A DNA stretch of 64,000 nucleotides, taken from the NCBI RefSeq assembly GCF_000423525.1, contig NZ_KE384028.1, positions 60,950 to 124,949 of the forward strand, in the 5' to 3' direction. This document shows, piece after piece, positions 14,995-23,652 of this stretch. A program made the translations under genes and the position numbers. This DNA is from Proteocatella sphenisci DSM 23131. Lineage in GTDB: Bacteria; Bacillota; Clostridia; Peptostreptococcales; Filifactoraceae. The number at the start of each line of letters is the position of its first letter. Within the stretch, counting starts at the first letter, position 1. The notes under the pieces were generated by a model. The model made no database searches. It saw only the letters and a program-made list of their open reading frames with translations, and was not told the origin of the DNA.

Positions 14995-15935
14995 TGGAAG
15001 AAAAAAACAGAAAAATAGTCAATTATATACAAGACTTTGGAGGTCTTATTGCATTGTTAATTCTGGTAATCGGAATAAGTATAGTAAGTTCGGATTTTCG
15101 TACTACAAACAACTTCCTTTCGTTGTTAAGACAATCCTCCATTAATGGCCTGATTGCATTTGGTATGACTGGAGTTATTTTGACAGGGGCCATTGATTTG
15201 TCAGTGGGTTCTGTACTGGCACTTACAACCGCGCTTTGTGCCGGGATGATTACACTTGGCATACCTGCAGGGTTGGCTATGATTCTGGCACTTATTTTGG
15301 GGACTATATTTGGTGGAGTAAGTGGGGTTTTGGTTGCAAAAGGCAGACTTCAGCCATTTATTGCGACTTTGATAACTATGACGATTTTTCGCGGATTCAC
15401 CTTAATTTATACTAATGGAAGTCCAATATCTAACCTTGGGAATAGTTTTATCTTAAGGTTTTTTGGAAAAGGTCATATTTTTGGGATTCCAGTCCCGGTG
15501 TGGATACTGATTATTGTATTTTGTTTATTCTTTTTTATGTTAAACAAAACCACATTTGGGCGTCGTATATATGCTACAGGGAGCAACCCCAGAGCTGCCA
15601 AATTAGCTGGGGTCAATATTCAGAAAACACAAATAGCAGTTTATGCAATTTCAGGACTTATGGCCTCGCTTGCCGGTCTGATACTTTTGTCAAGACTTGG
15701 ATCAGCTCAGCCAACCCTGGGAGTAGGATATGAATTAGATGCAATTGCCGCAGTTGCCCTTGGTGGTACCAGTATGAGTGGTGGGCGTGGAAGAATTTAT
15801 GGGACCTTGATCGGTGTTTTAATAATTGCTGTCTTGAATAATGGACTCAACATCCTTGGTGTATCTTCATATTATCAGGATGTAATAAAAGGGCTTGTTA
15901 TTCTTGCGGCAGTATTATCAGACCGAAAAAGATAA
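14994..15935 (+). CDS. rbsC: Ribose ABC importer permease
   Basis: 313 residues with eight to ten hydrophobic segments. It has the CUT2 permease signatures GMTGVILTGAIDLSVGS and AVALGGTSMSGGRG, the latter in the cytoplasmic loop that contacts RbsA. It forms the membrane channel for ribose. It overlaps rbsA by one base and precedes the binding-protein gene by 38 bases, within the same operon. Confidence 0.97.
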   Translation: MEEKNRKIVNYIQDFGGLIALLILVIGISIVSSDFRTTNNFLSLLRQSSINGLIAFGMTGVILTGAIDLSVGSVLALTTALCAGMITLGIPAGLAMILALILGTIFGGVSGVLVAKGRLQPFIATLITMTIFRGFTLIYTNGSPISNLGNSFILRFFGKGHIFGIPVPVWILIIVFCLFFFMLNKTTFGRRIYATGSNPRAAKLAGVNIQKTQIAVYAISGLMASLAGLILLSRLGSAQPTLGVGYELDAIAAVALGGTSMSGGRGRIYGTLIGVLIIAVLNNGLNILGVSSYYQDVIKGLVILAAVLSDRKR

Positions 15936-15973
15936 AACATCATTTTTTAATTTGTGGACAAAGGAGAAAAGTT

Positions 15974-16891
15974 ATGAAAATGCAAAGAAAAAGAATTTTA
16001 GCGATTATTTTAGCATTAGTGACAGCAGTATCTATGAGTGCATGTAGTACCGAAGAACCAACCGGTGAAGAGGGAATGGAGGCAGGGAGTTCTATTGGAT
16101 TTTCTGTATCTACTCTAAATAATCCATTTTTTGTAACTCTTGTAGATGGGGCCAAGGCAGCAGCTGCAGAAAACAATGTGGAGATTATAGTTTTAGATGC
16201 AGGGGATGATGCAGCAAAGCAAGCGAGTGACGTGGAAGATTTAATTTCTAAGAATATCGGTGTTTTAATCATTAACCCGGTTGACTCTGATGCAGCTGCA
16301 CCGGCTGTTAACGATGCTATTGCAGCAGGTATCAAAGTGGTTGCAGTTGACCGAATAGTAAATGGGGTAGACGTAGACTCTTCAATTGCATCCGATAATA
16401 TGGCAGGTGCAAAAATGGCAACTGAATATTTGGTAGAGCTTGTTGGAAAAGGATCGAAAGTAGCAGAGCTTCAAGGTGTTCCAGGGGCTTCAGCAACTAT
16501 TGACAGAGGTGCAGGATTCCATGAAATCGCAGACGTGGATTTAGACGTTGTAGCAAGTCAGACAGCGAATTTTAACCGCGCTGAAGGCTTGAATGTAATG
16601 GAAAATATTTTACAGGCTTCAGGCGACATAAAAGGTGTCTTTGCACACAATGATGAAATGGCACTAGGAGCAGTAGAAGCGGCAAGTGCTTCTAATAAAG
16701 ATATCAAGATTATAGGCTTTGATGCAACTGATGACGCAATAGCTGCGGTAAAAGAAGGCAAGTTGGCCGCAACAGTAGCTCAGCAACCAGATAAAATGGG
16801 TATGACTGCAGTTGAAACAGCTGTAAAGCTTATGGCTGGAGAAATGGTAGAAAAATCAATACCTGTAGAAGTTAAACTTATAAAAGAATAA
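15974..16891 (+). CDS. rbsB: Ribose-binding lipoprotein
   Basis: 305 residues. A lipoprotein signal ends at VSMSAC (lipidated Cys about 23). The mature protein is a periplasmic-binding-protein type I fold: IGFSVSTLNNPFF at the start, DAGDDAAKQASDVEDLI, then VAVDR and FAHNDEMALGAVEAA, all typical of RbsB. It is anchored outside the membrane and hands ribose to RbsC. Last gene of the operon. A hairpin terminator follows at 16923. Confidence 0.97.
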   Translation: MKMQRKRILAIILALVTAVSMSACSTEEPTGEEGMEAGSSIGFSVSTLNNPFFVTLVDGAKAAAAENNVEIIVLDAGDDAAKQASDVEDLISKNIGVLIINPVDSDAAAPAVNDAIAAGIKVVAVDRIVNGVDVDSSIASDNMAGAKMATEYLVELVGKGSKVAELQGVPGASATIDRGAGFHEIADVDLDVVASQTANFNRAEGLNVMENILQASGDIKGVFAHNDEMALGAVEAASASNKDIKIIGFDATDDAIAAVKEGKLAATVAQQPDKMGMTAVETAVKLMAGEMVEKSIPVEVKLIKE

Positions 16892-16922
16892 ATAATTTGT
16901 AATTCTGATTTCAGGATAAAGT

Positions 16923-16965
16923 AAAGTGGAGAATCTCGAGCCGAGACCTCCGCTTTATTTTGTTT
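16923..16965 (+). terminator. Ribose operon terminator
   Basis: AAAGTGGAG pairs with CTCCGCTTT, enclosing an inner stem TCTCG-AGC-CGAGA, followed by a T-rich tail. It ends the rbs operon. Confidence 0.85.
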
Positions 16966-17063
16966 TACTGTAACCTCAATCAAATGTAAATAAATCTGTT
17001 ATCAATCCATAATTATTGGTATAATAAGATACGCAAAGATTATTATGAAAGGGTTGATTTAAT

Positions 17064-19064
17064 ATGGTAGAAAAAACAAATAAATTGAGAAAGATTTCGG
17101 GTACTTTGTCTCTTATCTTTGTAATCATACTCAGTCTACTTATAGCCTTTCCTCCTGACTTTGTTGAGAGGGTTGAAACATATCTTCTTGGAAGCAGTCA
17201 TATAAATCTAATGGAAATTTCTGACAAAAAAACCGGAAGAGGATGGAGAAGCTTTGATTTGAGCGACATGGAAAAAGATGACTGGAGCAAAAATGTTGTA
17301 TATGTTGATTTTCCTAATGACGAGGGAATAAGAGTATATCAACCGATAGTGGGAGAGAACCTTCACAAGGAGATAAGAGCATCAAGAAATATCCTAAAGA
17401 CTTACTACATGCTCTCTGACGATTTTGACCCTGAGAGAAGCCTCTTCATATTTGTAGACAATCCGGGAGAGGACATTGAGATAAATTTTTCTAATTATGA
17501 TGATTTTTCCAGGATACAGAATCTGGAAATTATTTTTATTGCAGTTATACTCGGGTTCATATGTGCATTTTTTATTATAAATCTCATACTGTACAAGTCT
17601 AATGGGGAAACTATCTATGTTTGGCATGCAATCTATGTAGCTATAATAATGGTCACTTTGTATTATTACTCTGGAATGAAGTTTTTTCTTACTGGAATGA
17701 GGACAAGTTACACTTTACTGAGCCTAATGAAAATCTTAACAGTGCTTTTTTCTCTTAATTTTACCTATAGATATCTTACATTTGGAAAAAAATCAGAAAC
17801 GATAGAAAAAATTTATACGTTTGCTTCTTTTTTCTTTGTGATTATTTCTGTAATAATGGTTGTTTCCATGGACAGGAATATATCTATGGAACTAGAAACA
17901 TTATTTATGGCAGCTTATATTCTAATCATAGTGAGTGCACTTGTTTTTTACTACAAGTATGATCATGTATCGATATATTACCTGGCAGGAACTCTTCTTC
18001 TGGAGTTTGGAGCTATATTAAATGGGGCATCTGATTTTAACTGGATTAAAAGCAGCGTCATTATAAGAATGTTCTTTTATCTTTCAATAGGACTGGAAGG
18101 GCTTCTTTTTACTATGGGTATAATTGAGAATGCTAAAATGCAAAAGATACTACATCAAGATCTTGAGGATAAGGTAGCAACAGATGCCCTTACTGGATTA
18201 AAAAACAGATATTACTGTGATACCCATATTAAGGATGAATTTTTTGGAAAAGATTCTGAAGAAAAGATAATCTCGATGCTAATTATTGATATAGATTATT
18301 TCAAGAATGTAAATGACAAATATGGTCATGATGTAGGAGATAGCGTTTTATCTGAAATGTCTGATATATTTGCTTCTTCGGTAAGAAGCAGTGATATTGT
18401 AATGAGATGGGGCGGGGAGGAGTTTGTTATCCTTCTTCCGGATGTAAGACTTTCTGATGCAAATTCAATTGCGAATAAGATAAATAAAAGAGTAAGAGCC
18501 AATGTTTTTAAGACGGTAAATAAGATTACAGTCAGTATAGGCGTTGCACAAAAACAAAGCAAAGAAAGCTTTGAATCCTTATTTAAGAGATGTGACAGTG
18601 CGCTTTATGTTGCAAAGGAAAACGGTAGAAATACGGTTGTAAGTTCGCGTGGGGTTTCGGATAAAGCTATCCCTCTTGCGCTGGAATGGTCGGAATCGCT
18701 TGAATGTGGGAATGAACTGATTGATATGCAGCACCGCAAAATGCATTCAATGATGAATGATTTGTTAGAGAACTATTTTGAGTATGGTTTGGATGACAAA
18801 TTTGAGAAGAAGTTTAATGAGGCTATGAATTTTATTCAGGAGCATTTTAATGATGAAGAAAACCTGCTTCGAGAATGGGGATATCCCAAACTGGCAGAGC
18901 ATAGTAAAATGCATGCAGAGCTTCTTGATCATACTGTTATTCTCAGAAAAAAAGTCGAGAAAAAAACCATGAGCGAAGGTGAACTCGTGTCATATGTAGT
19001 CAATGAAGTGGTTTTTGGACACCTTGTAAATGAGGATAGGGATTTTTACAAGTACGTTAAATAA
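17064..19064 (+). CDS. 7TM-GGDEF-hemerythrin diguanylate cyclase
   Basis: 666 residues: an N-terminal membrane anchor, an extracytoplasmic region (about 30-150), seven hydrophobic segments of 7TMR-DISM type (about 155-365), a GGDEF domain and a C-terminal bacteriohemerythrin domain (about 540-666). The catalytic GGEEF is at 460-464, and an inhibitory RxxD (RSSD, 451-454) lies five residues upstream, so product feedback by c-di-GMP is expected. The hemerythrin domain keeps its di-iron ligands (IDMQHRKMH, HFNDEE, HSKMH, HLVNED). Oxygen or redox state sensed there probably tunes c-di-GMP synthesis. It lies 17 bases before a second cyclase. A TATAAT at 17020-17025 may be its promoter. Confidence 0.93.
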   Translation: MVEKTNKLRKISGTLSLIFVIILSLLIAFPPDFVERVETYLLGSSHINLMEISDKKTGRGWRSFDLSDMEKDDWSKNVVYVDFPNDEGIRVYQPIVGENLHKEIRASRNILKTYYMLSDDFDPERSLFIFVDNPGEDIEINFSNYDDFSRIQNLEIIFIAVILGFICAFFIINLILYKSNGETIYVWHAIYVAIIMVTLYYYSGMKFFLTGMRTSYTLLSLMKILTVLFSLNFTYRYLTFGKKSETIEKIYTFASFFFVIISVIMVVSMDRNISMELETLFMAAYILIIVSALVFYYKYDHVSIYYLAGTLLLEFGAILNGASDFNWIKSSVIIRMFFYLSIGLEGLLFTMGIIENAKMQKILHQDLEDKVATDALTGLKNRYYCDTHIKDEFFGKDSEEKIISMLIIDIDYFKNVNDKYGHDVGDSVLSEMSDIFASSVRSSDIVMRWGGEEFVILLPDVRLSDANSIANKINKRVRANVFKTVNKITVSIGVAQKQSKESFESLFKRCDSALYVAKENGRNTVVSSRGVSDKAIPLALEWSESLECGNELIDMQHRKMHSMMNDLLENYFEYGLDDKFEKKFNEAMNFIQEHFNDEENLLREWGYPKLAEHSKMHAELLDHTVILRKKVEKKTMSEGELVSYVVNEVVFGHLVNEDRDFYKYVK

Positions 19065-19081
19065 GTTGACAAAAGGATTAG

Positions 19082-20410
19082 ATGATGAAAAACAAAATTA
19101 TATCAATATCGGTAGCTACAATAGTTGTTTTTGCCCTTATATGGAACTTTAGCGTCCTCAATGGCGAACAAATAGATTCGCTTTCAAGAAAGAACCGGTT
19201 GCTTGCAATGCAGGAACTTACATTTTTCAGTGACAGGATTCAGATGAAACTTAATACTAATATACAGTATGCAGATTTTTTTGCTGTGCTTCTTTCTAGA
19301 AATCCAGATCTTTCAAAAGAGGAACTTAAGGAATACGCTGATCTTTTTCTTGAGGAAAACGGTGTAATAAAAAATGTTGCATTTGCTCCAGACGGAATAG
19401 TTGAGACTGTATTTCCACTGGAAGGAAATGAGGCTGCTCTTGGACATGATCTATTTAATGACGTCAAAAGGAGCTCTTTTGTTAAGGATGCACTCGAAAA
19501 CAGGAAATCCGTAACGCAAGGACCTGTTGAGGCTATGCAGGGCGGGCATATGGTTTTCAACAGAAAGGCAGTTTTCATAAATGACAATGGTACAGAGAAA
19601 TTCTGGGGCCTCACTGTAATTACAATAGACTTTGAAGAGCTCGTAAGTGAAATTGAGATAACAAGCAAGAAAGATGGATATCTAATTGCTCTTAGAGCTC
19701 CCAAAACTGATGGTACAAATGATTTTTTATGGGGAAGCACGCAGATTTTTGAAAATAAATATATAAGCAAGATGATAAACCTTCCAGACCAGCAGTGGGA
19801 GCTGGCGATATATCCAGAAAAAGGCTGGACTTATGGAGCTGATACTTTGACAAGGGTAAATTGGCTTTTTATTGCACTTATTGTAGGGGCTTTTTACACT
19901 GTATACAGGCATGCACAAAATTATCAGGATAATGTGATGACATCTAGGAAAGATCCATTAACGGGAACGCTCAACAAGACTGCTTTTAGAGCATTTGCAA
20001 AAAAACAGCTATCTCACAAAGAGAAAAAACATGGGATATGTGTAATGGATTTTAATGGATTTAAAATGATAAATGATACCTACGGCCATCCAGTAGGTGA
20101 TAAGGTTCTTATAGAAATAGCTCAAAGAATTCAGAGTGTTTTACGAGAAGCTGACAGGGTATCGAGGTTTGGTGGAGACGAATATATCGTTTTCTTGTCT
20201 GACATTGAAGGAGAAAATGATATAAAAAGCATATTGGAAAGAATATCTGATGTTATATCAGAACCTTTGGTATATGATGATATTAAAATAAATATAAGCA
20301 TTGCCTGGGGATATGCACTATCCCCAGATGACTCAAATGCTTATGAGGAGCTTTATGAAACGGCAGACCGTAGAATGTATGAAAACAAATCGCGTTTAAA
20401 GGCGCTTTAG
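19082..20410 (+). CDS. CHASE-domain diguanylate cyclase
   Basis: 442 residues. A membrane segment at about 8-26 and another at about 262-280 flank an extracytoplasmic CHASE domain (SRNPDLSKEELKEYADLF, then NVAFAPDGIVETVFP). A cytoplasmic GGDEF domain follows. The active site GGDEY is intact, with an inhibitory READ motif five residues before it. It makes c-di-GMP in response to an unknown external small ligand. A second ATG three bases downstream has better spacing from the AAAAGGA site, so the protein may be one residue shorter. Probably co-transcribed with the hemerythrin cyclase. Its stop overlaps that of the convergent rhodanese gene. Confidence 0.92.
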   Translation: MMKNKIISISVATIVVFALIWNFSVLNGEQIDSLSRKNRLLAMQELTFFSDRIQMKLNTNIQYADFFAVLLSRNPDLSKEELKEYADLFLEENGVIKNVAFAPDGIVETVFPLEGNEAALGHDLFNDVKRSSFVKDALENRKSVTQGPVEAMQGGHMVFNRKAVFINDNGTEKFWGLTVITIDFEELVSEIEITSKKDGYLIALRAPKTDGTNDFLWGSTQIFENKYISKMINLPDQQWELAIYPEKGWTYGADTLTRVNWLFIALIVGAFYTVYRHAQNYQDNVMTSRKDPLTGTLNKTAFRAFAKKQLSHKEKKHGICVMDFNGFKMINDTYGHPVGDKVLIEIAQRIQSVLREADRVSRFGGDEYIVFLSDIEGENDIKSILERISDVISEPLVYDDIKINISIAWGYALSPDDSNAYEELYETADRRMYENKSRLKAL

Positions 20411-20841
20411 TATGGCCAGTCGATTATTCCGCCAAAGTCATAGACTTTAGTATATCCCATACTTATGAGCTCGGCTGCTGCCATCTGGCTGCGGTTTCCG
20501 CTTCGGCAGTATACCAGGATTTTCTGGTCTTTGTCTTTGAGGACGTCTTTTGCTTTGTCTCTGATTTCTGTATTAGGAATCAGAACCGCTCCTTCAATAT
20601 GGCCGGTGTCAAATTCTTCCTGCGTTCTTACGTCAAGGATTATTATATCATCTTCTGTGTCCATAATTTCCTTGGCTTGTTCAGGGGTGAGTTTTATATA
20701 AGTTGAGCTTTCTGTTTCCGATGGAGCCTGTTCCTGTGATTCTGGTGATGAATCTGGATCGGATTCATTTGTAGCTTTGCATCCTGAGAGCATGAATACT
20801 GAAAGAAGTGCTATCAAAACAGTTATTATTATTTTTCTCAT
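20407..20841 (-). CDS. Rhodanese-domain lipoprotein
   Basis: 144 residues from the ATG at 20841, preceded by AAAGGAGA; a longer frame from 20895 lacks a site. A lipoprotein signal ends at the lipobox LSGC. A Ser/Glu-rich linker leads to a single rhodanese domain (about 55-144) with active-site loop CRSGNRS and the LDVRTQEEFDTGHIEGA motif. It is anchored outside the membrane. Single-domain rhodaneses carry sulfane sulfur on the loop cysteine; the acceptor is unknown. Its stop overlaps the convergent cyclase stop by three bases, with no terminator visible. Confidence 0.93.
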   Translation of the reverse strand: MRKIIITVLIALLSVFMLSGCKATNESDPDSSPESQEQAPSETESSTYIKLTPEQAKEIMDTEDDIIILDVRTQEEFDTGHIEGAVLIPNTEIRDKAKDVLKDKDQKILVYCRSGNRSQMAAAELISMGYTKVYDFGGIIDWPY

Positions 20842-20946
20842 GTGAGTCTCCTTTTCTAAAACAATTAATATTATTTGATTTATACCCAATTTCATACGAT
20901 TTTATGGGTATAAAATAAATATAAAACTTGAAGGGAGGTTTTGCAA

Positions 20947-21780
20947 ATGTTTGAAAAAATTATAATTGCATCAGAGTTACCCAAAGATATGGAGGTTTTT
21001 ATCAGATCTTTAGGTGACCTGAAGAGGATTGGTACAAGAGAATGTATTGTTTTACAATGCATCGAATCTGATGATATGATCAGTCAGCTCATACAGATGT
21101 TAAAAGAAGCTTACCAGGGAAACCTGGACCGCGAAATTGAAATACTTCAGGAGATGGGATTTGAAGCATCTGGAAGACTCATCGAGGGCGAATTGAAACA
21201 TGTAGTCAATAGAATTGCAACTGAAGAGAACATGGAGCTGATAGTTGTCGGATCTCGAAATACCAATAAATTTGGTGACGCGATTTGGGGAGGTGCTGCG
21301 CATGAGGTAATTCATCGTCCCAGTAAGCCAGTACTGCAAATTAGAATCCATGACAAGAATGAGGTAGATAAAGATGCTCAGGAAAAAGAGGATCTTTTGA
21401 GCCACATTTTATTTCCAACAGATTTTTCAGATAATGCTGACATTGCATATGACTTATTGCTCAAGATGGCTAGCTTTGGTCTTAAAAAAATAACGCTTGC
21501 TCATGTTTGTGAAAGTGAAGATCAGATGAAAGAGGCAGAAGAAAAACTAATTTCTTTAAAATTAAAGCTGGAGCATGCAGGCGCAAAAGATGTAAGCTAC
21601 AAATTATTAGAAGGCCATCCAACTAAATCACTCATAAATCTGATGGAGACAGATAAAATATCATTGGTGATCATGGGAAGCCAGGGAAGAGGCCGGATTG
21701 AAGGTGTTTTTCTTGGAAGCTTGAGCCACAATATTGCAAGGCATTCGGATGCATCGGTTCTGCTTGTTCCTTCCAGGTAA
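20947..21780 (+). CDS. Tandem universal-stress (UspA) protein
   Basis: 277 residues from the ATG at 20947, eight bases after GGGAGG; an in-frame TTG two codons earlier is too close to the site. It holds two UspA domains. The second carries the nucleotide-binding pattern G-2x-G-9x-GS (MGSQGRGRIEGVFLGSLSHN), so it should bind ATP. The first has a relaxed version (VGSRNTNKFGDAIWGGAAHE). Cytoplasmic; likely a stress or energy-state protein. Single-gene unit ended by a strong terminator. Confidence 0.92.
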   Translation: MFEKIIIASELPKDMEVFIRSLGDLKRIGTRECIVLQCIESDDMISQLIQMLKEAYQGNLDREIEILQEMGFEASGRLIEGELKHVVNRIATEENMELIVVGSRNTNKFGDAIWGGAAHEVIHRPSKPVLQIRIHDKNEVDKDAQEKEDLLSHILFPTDFSDNADIAYDLLLKMASFGLKKITLAHVCESEDQMKEAEEKLISLKLKLEHAGAKDVSYKLLEGHPTKSLINLMETDKISLVIMGSQGRGRIEGVFLGSLSHNIARHSDASVLLVPSR

Positions 21781-21807
21781 TTGAATAAAATGACTTATAT
21801 TTTGCTT

Positions 21808-21850
21808 AACAAATTAAAAGAGTCATATGGGCTCTTTTAATTTGTTTTTA
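21808..21850 (+). terminator. Strong terminator after the UspA gene
   Basis: AACAAATTAAAAGAG (21808-21822) pairs perfectly with CTCTTTTAATTTGTT (21832-21846), nine-base loop, followed by T residues. It ends 16 bases before tag, leaving almost no room for a separate tag promoter. Confidence 0.9.
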
Positions 21851-21865
21851 AGAACGAGGTAAAGT

Positions 21866-22414
21866 ATGAAACGCTGTAATTGGTGCAAAGATGATCCGCT
21901 TTATGTTAAATATCATGATGAAGAATGGGGTGTACCTGTTCACGATGACAGGACGCTGTTTGAATTTCTCTTGCTTGAAGGTGCTCAGGCCGGACTGAGC
22001 TGGATAACTATACTTAGAAAAAGAGAAGGCTACAAAAAGGCTTATGACGACTTTGACTTTCAGAAAGTTGCTGATTATGATGAAGAAAAAATAGACGAGC
22101 TTCTTTTGAATCCAGGTATTGTAAGAAATAAACTAAAAGTAAGATCGTCTATTAACAATGCAAGGTTATTTATGGATATACAAAAAGAGTTTGGTAGTTT
22201 TGACAGCTATATTTGGGGATTTACGGACAATCTCCAAGTTGAAAACAACTGGGATGATGTGTCTCAAATGCCTGCTACATCGGAGCTATCGGATAAAGTA
22301 AGTAAAGACCTCAAAAAGCGGGGCTTCAAGTTTACTGGCTCGACAATAATGTATTCATATCTTCAGGCGGTGGGGATAATAAATGATCACATGGTTTGGT
22401 GCGGCTTCAGATAA
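21866..22414 (+). CDS. tag: DNA-3-methyladenine glycosylase I
   Basis: 182 residues. Tag removes 3-methyladenine from alkylated DNA in base excision repair. The N-terminal CNWCKDDPLYVKYHDEEWG includes the zinc ligands Cys4 and His17, and the C-terminal NDHMVWC supplies the second His/Cys pair. LEGAQAGLSWITILRKR is the family's signature. It follows a strong terminator closely, so its expression may depend on read-through or on a promoter hidden in the terminator region. Its end overlaps the convergent Crp/Fnr gene by eight bases. Confidence 0.96.
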   Translation: MKRCNWCKDDPLYVKYHDEEWGVPVHDDRTLFEFLLLEGAQAGLSWITILRKREGYKKAYDDFDFQKVADYDEEKIDELLLNPGIVRNKLKVRSSINNARLFMDIQKEFGSFDSYIWGFTDNLQVENNWDDVSQMPATSELSDKVSKDLKKRGFKFTGSTIMYSYLQAVGIINDHMVWCGFR

Positions 22415-23078
22415 TGGAGTCGTCGAGAATTGTGATGCTGGTTGAATCAAATTCTATAAGGTTTTCGCTGCGCATTCTGGCGAGCTCTCTGCTAAGGGAG
22501 GTCCTTTGCACTCCAAAGTTTTCAGCAAGGTCTTTTTTGGACATGCCAAGAAGGATTTTGCCAGTTCCCTGGAGTTTGGCCTGATAACTTAGATAGTCTG
22601 TGATTCTCTCACGTACGGTTTTTAGAGATATAGAATCGATTTTGTCTGTGAGTACAAGGGTCTTGTCTGATATAACGCTGAGGAGTTCTGTTATAAAATG
22701 GGTATTAAGTTTGCTGAGCTCGAGCACCAGCTCTTTTTTTATGTGCATTACCGTTGCAGGGGTCTCTGCTAAAACGGTCATGGGATAGGTATTCCTGCTT
22801 GAGAACATTAGATTTACTCCAAATATGTTTCCTTTGGAAAATACAGCTATTTTGAATGTATTTCCTTCTATATCGATTTTTTGAACTGATACCCTGCCCT
22901 CGAGTATTATATCCATGGTCGAACAAGCTTCGCCCTGGAGATTGATTACCTGTCCTTTGGAGTATTTGGTGATTTTATATTTTGGATATGTGAACAGATC
23001 TATTATCTGTTCTTTTTTTATTTCTCTAAATAAGTTTATGCTGATAAGCTGGGGTATATATTTTTCTATGTTTATAAT
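22407..23078 (-). CDS. Crp/Fnr-family regulator with a non-canonical start codon
   Basis: About 223 residues: an N-terminal cyclic-nucleotide-type effector domain (about 20-130, with a beta-roll at KYSKGQVINLQGE and SKGNIFGVNLMF), a dimerisation helix and a C-terminal winged helix (MSKKDLAENFGVQRTSLSREL). The frame is open to a TGA at 23082-23084, but no ATG, GTG or TTG occurs before an internal ATG at 22916 that would delete half of the effector domain. AAGGAG at 23085-23090 is six bases from an ATT (23076-23078) and nine from an ATA. I take ATT as the start. There is no FNR-type N-terminal cysteine cluster. It probably controls the divergent permease pair. Confidence 0.85.
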   Translation of the reverse strand: MINIEKYIPQLISINLFREIKKEQIIDLFTYPKYKITKYSKGQVINLQGEACSTMDIILEGRVSVQKIDIEGNTFKIAVFSKGNIFGVNLMFSSRNTYPMTVLAETPATVMHIKKELVLELSKLNTHFITELLSVISDKTLVLTDKIDSISLKTVRERITDYLSYQAKLQGTGKILLGMSKKDLAENFGVQRTSLSRELARMRSENLIEFDSTSITILDDSII

Positions 23079-23093
23079 AATTCACTCCTTATT

Positions 23094-23109
23094 AGTTACC
23101 CTGGTAACT
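23094..23109. promoter_or_regulatory. Probable Crp/Fnr operator between divergent genes
   Basis: A perfect inverted repeat AGTTACC-CT-GGTAACT; read as GTTAC-N4-GTAAC it has the usual Crp/Fnr layout of two five-base arms with a four-base spacer. It lies just upstream of the regulator's own ribosome site. A TATACT at 23131-23136 on the plus strand would place the permease start near 23143, putting the operator centre at about -41, the class II activator position. Confidence 0.55.
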
Positions 23110-23169
23110 TTCTAATTTTGATTCTTAGAGTATACTATAAGAAAACAGTAAATGAAAGGGGTTTTAGAA

Positions 23170-23652
23170 ATGGATATTTTCACTAAGGTATTTTGGGCAA
23201 TTACTCTGTTGTGGTTTGCAGGGTCTATGATTAAGGACAGAAAGAAAACACTGGATTCTGTAAAAATGTCTACAGGGATGATGAAAGGTATGGGGAGCGA
23301 AATTGTGGCCATATTGTTTCTTATAGGTCTGATACTCACATTCATACCGCCAGAGACAATTAAGCAATTTATGGGAGGCAGCAATGTTCTTTTGTCCACT
23401 GTGGTATTTGCATTTGTGGGGTCCATTACTTTGATACCAGCATTTGTAGCTTTTCCACTTGCTGGATCTTTAATGGATTCAGGAGCAAGCATAGTTCCTG
23501 TTGTGGCCTTTATTACTACTCTTACTATGGTAGGGGTGGTTACATTTCCTCTTGAGAAGAAGGAGTTTGGTGTGAAATTCACGATAACAAGAAATCTTCT
23601 CAGTTTTGCTTTTGCAATAATTATTGCGCTTGTTATGGGGGTGTTGATATGA
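23170..23652 (+). CDS. Permease, N-terminal half (DUF318/ArsP-like)
   Basis: 160 residues from the ATG at 23170, preceded by AAAGGGG; an ATG 18 bases earlier lacks a site. It has four to five hydrophobic segments and the family's FVGSITLIPAFVAFPLAGSL motif. PF03773 permeases normally hold two such halves in one chain of about 300 residues; here the halves are separate genes that overlap by four bases. Some full-length relatives export organoarsenicals; the substrate here is unknown. Likely activated by the divergent Crp/Fnr protein. Confidence 0.85.
   Translation: MDIFTKVFWAITLLWFAGSMIKDRKKTLDSVKMSTGMMKGMGSEIVAILFLIGLILTFIPPETIKQFMGGSNVLLSTVVFAFVGSITLIPAFVAFPLAGSLMDSGASIVPVVAFITTLTMVGVVTFPLEKKEFGVKFTITRNLLSFAFAIIIALVMGVLI

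Noticed and set aside
21850-21866. Separate promoter for tag
   Set aside because: Only 16 bases lie between the terminator and the start, with no promoter boxes.
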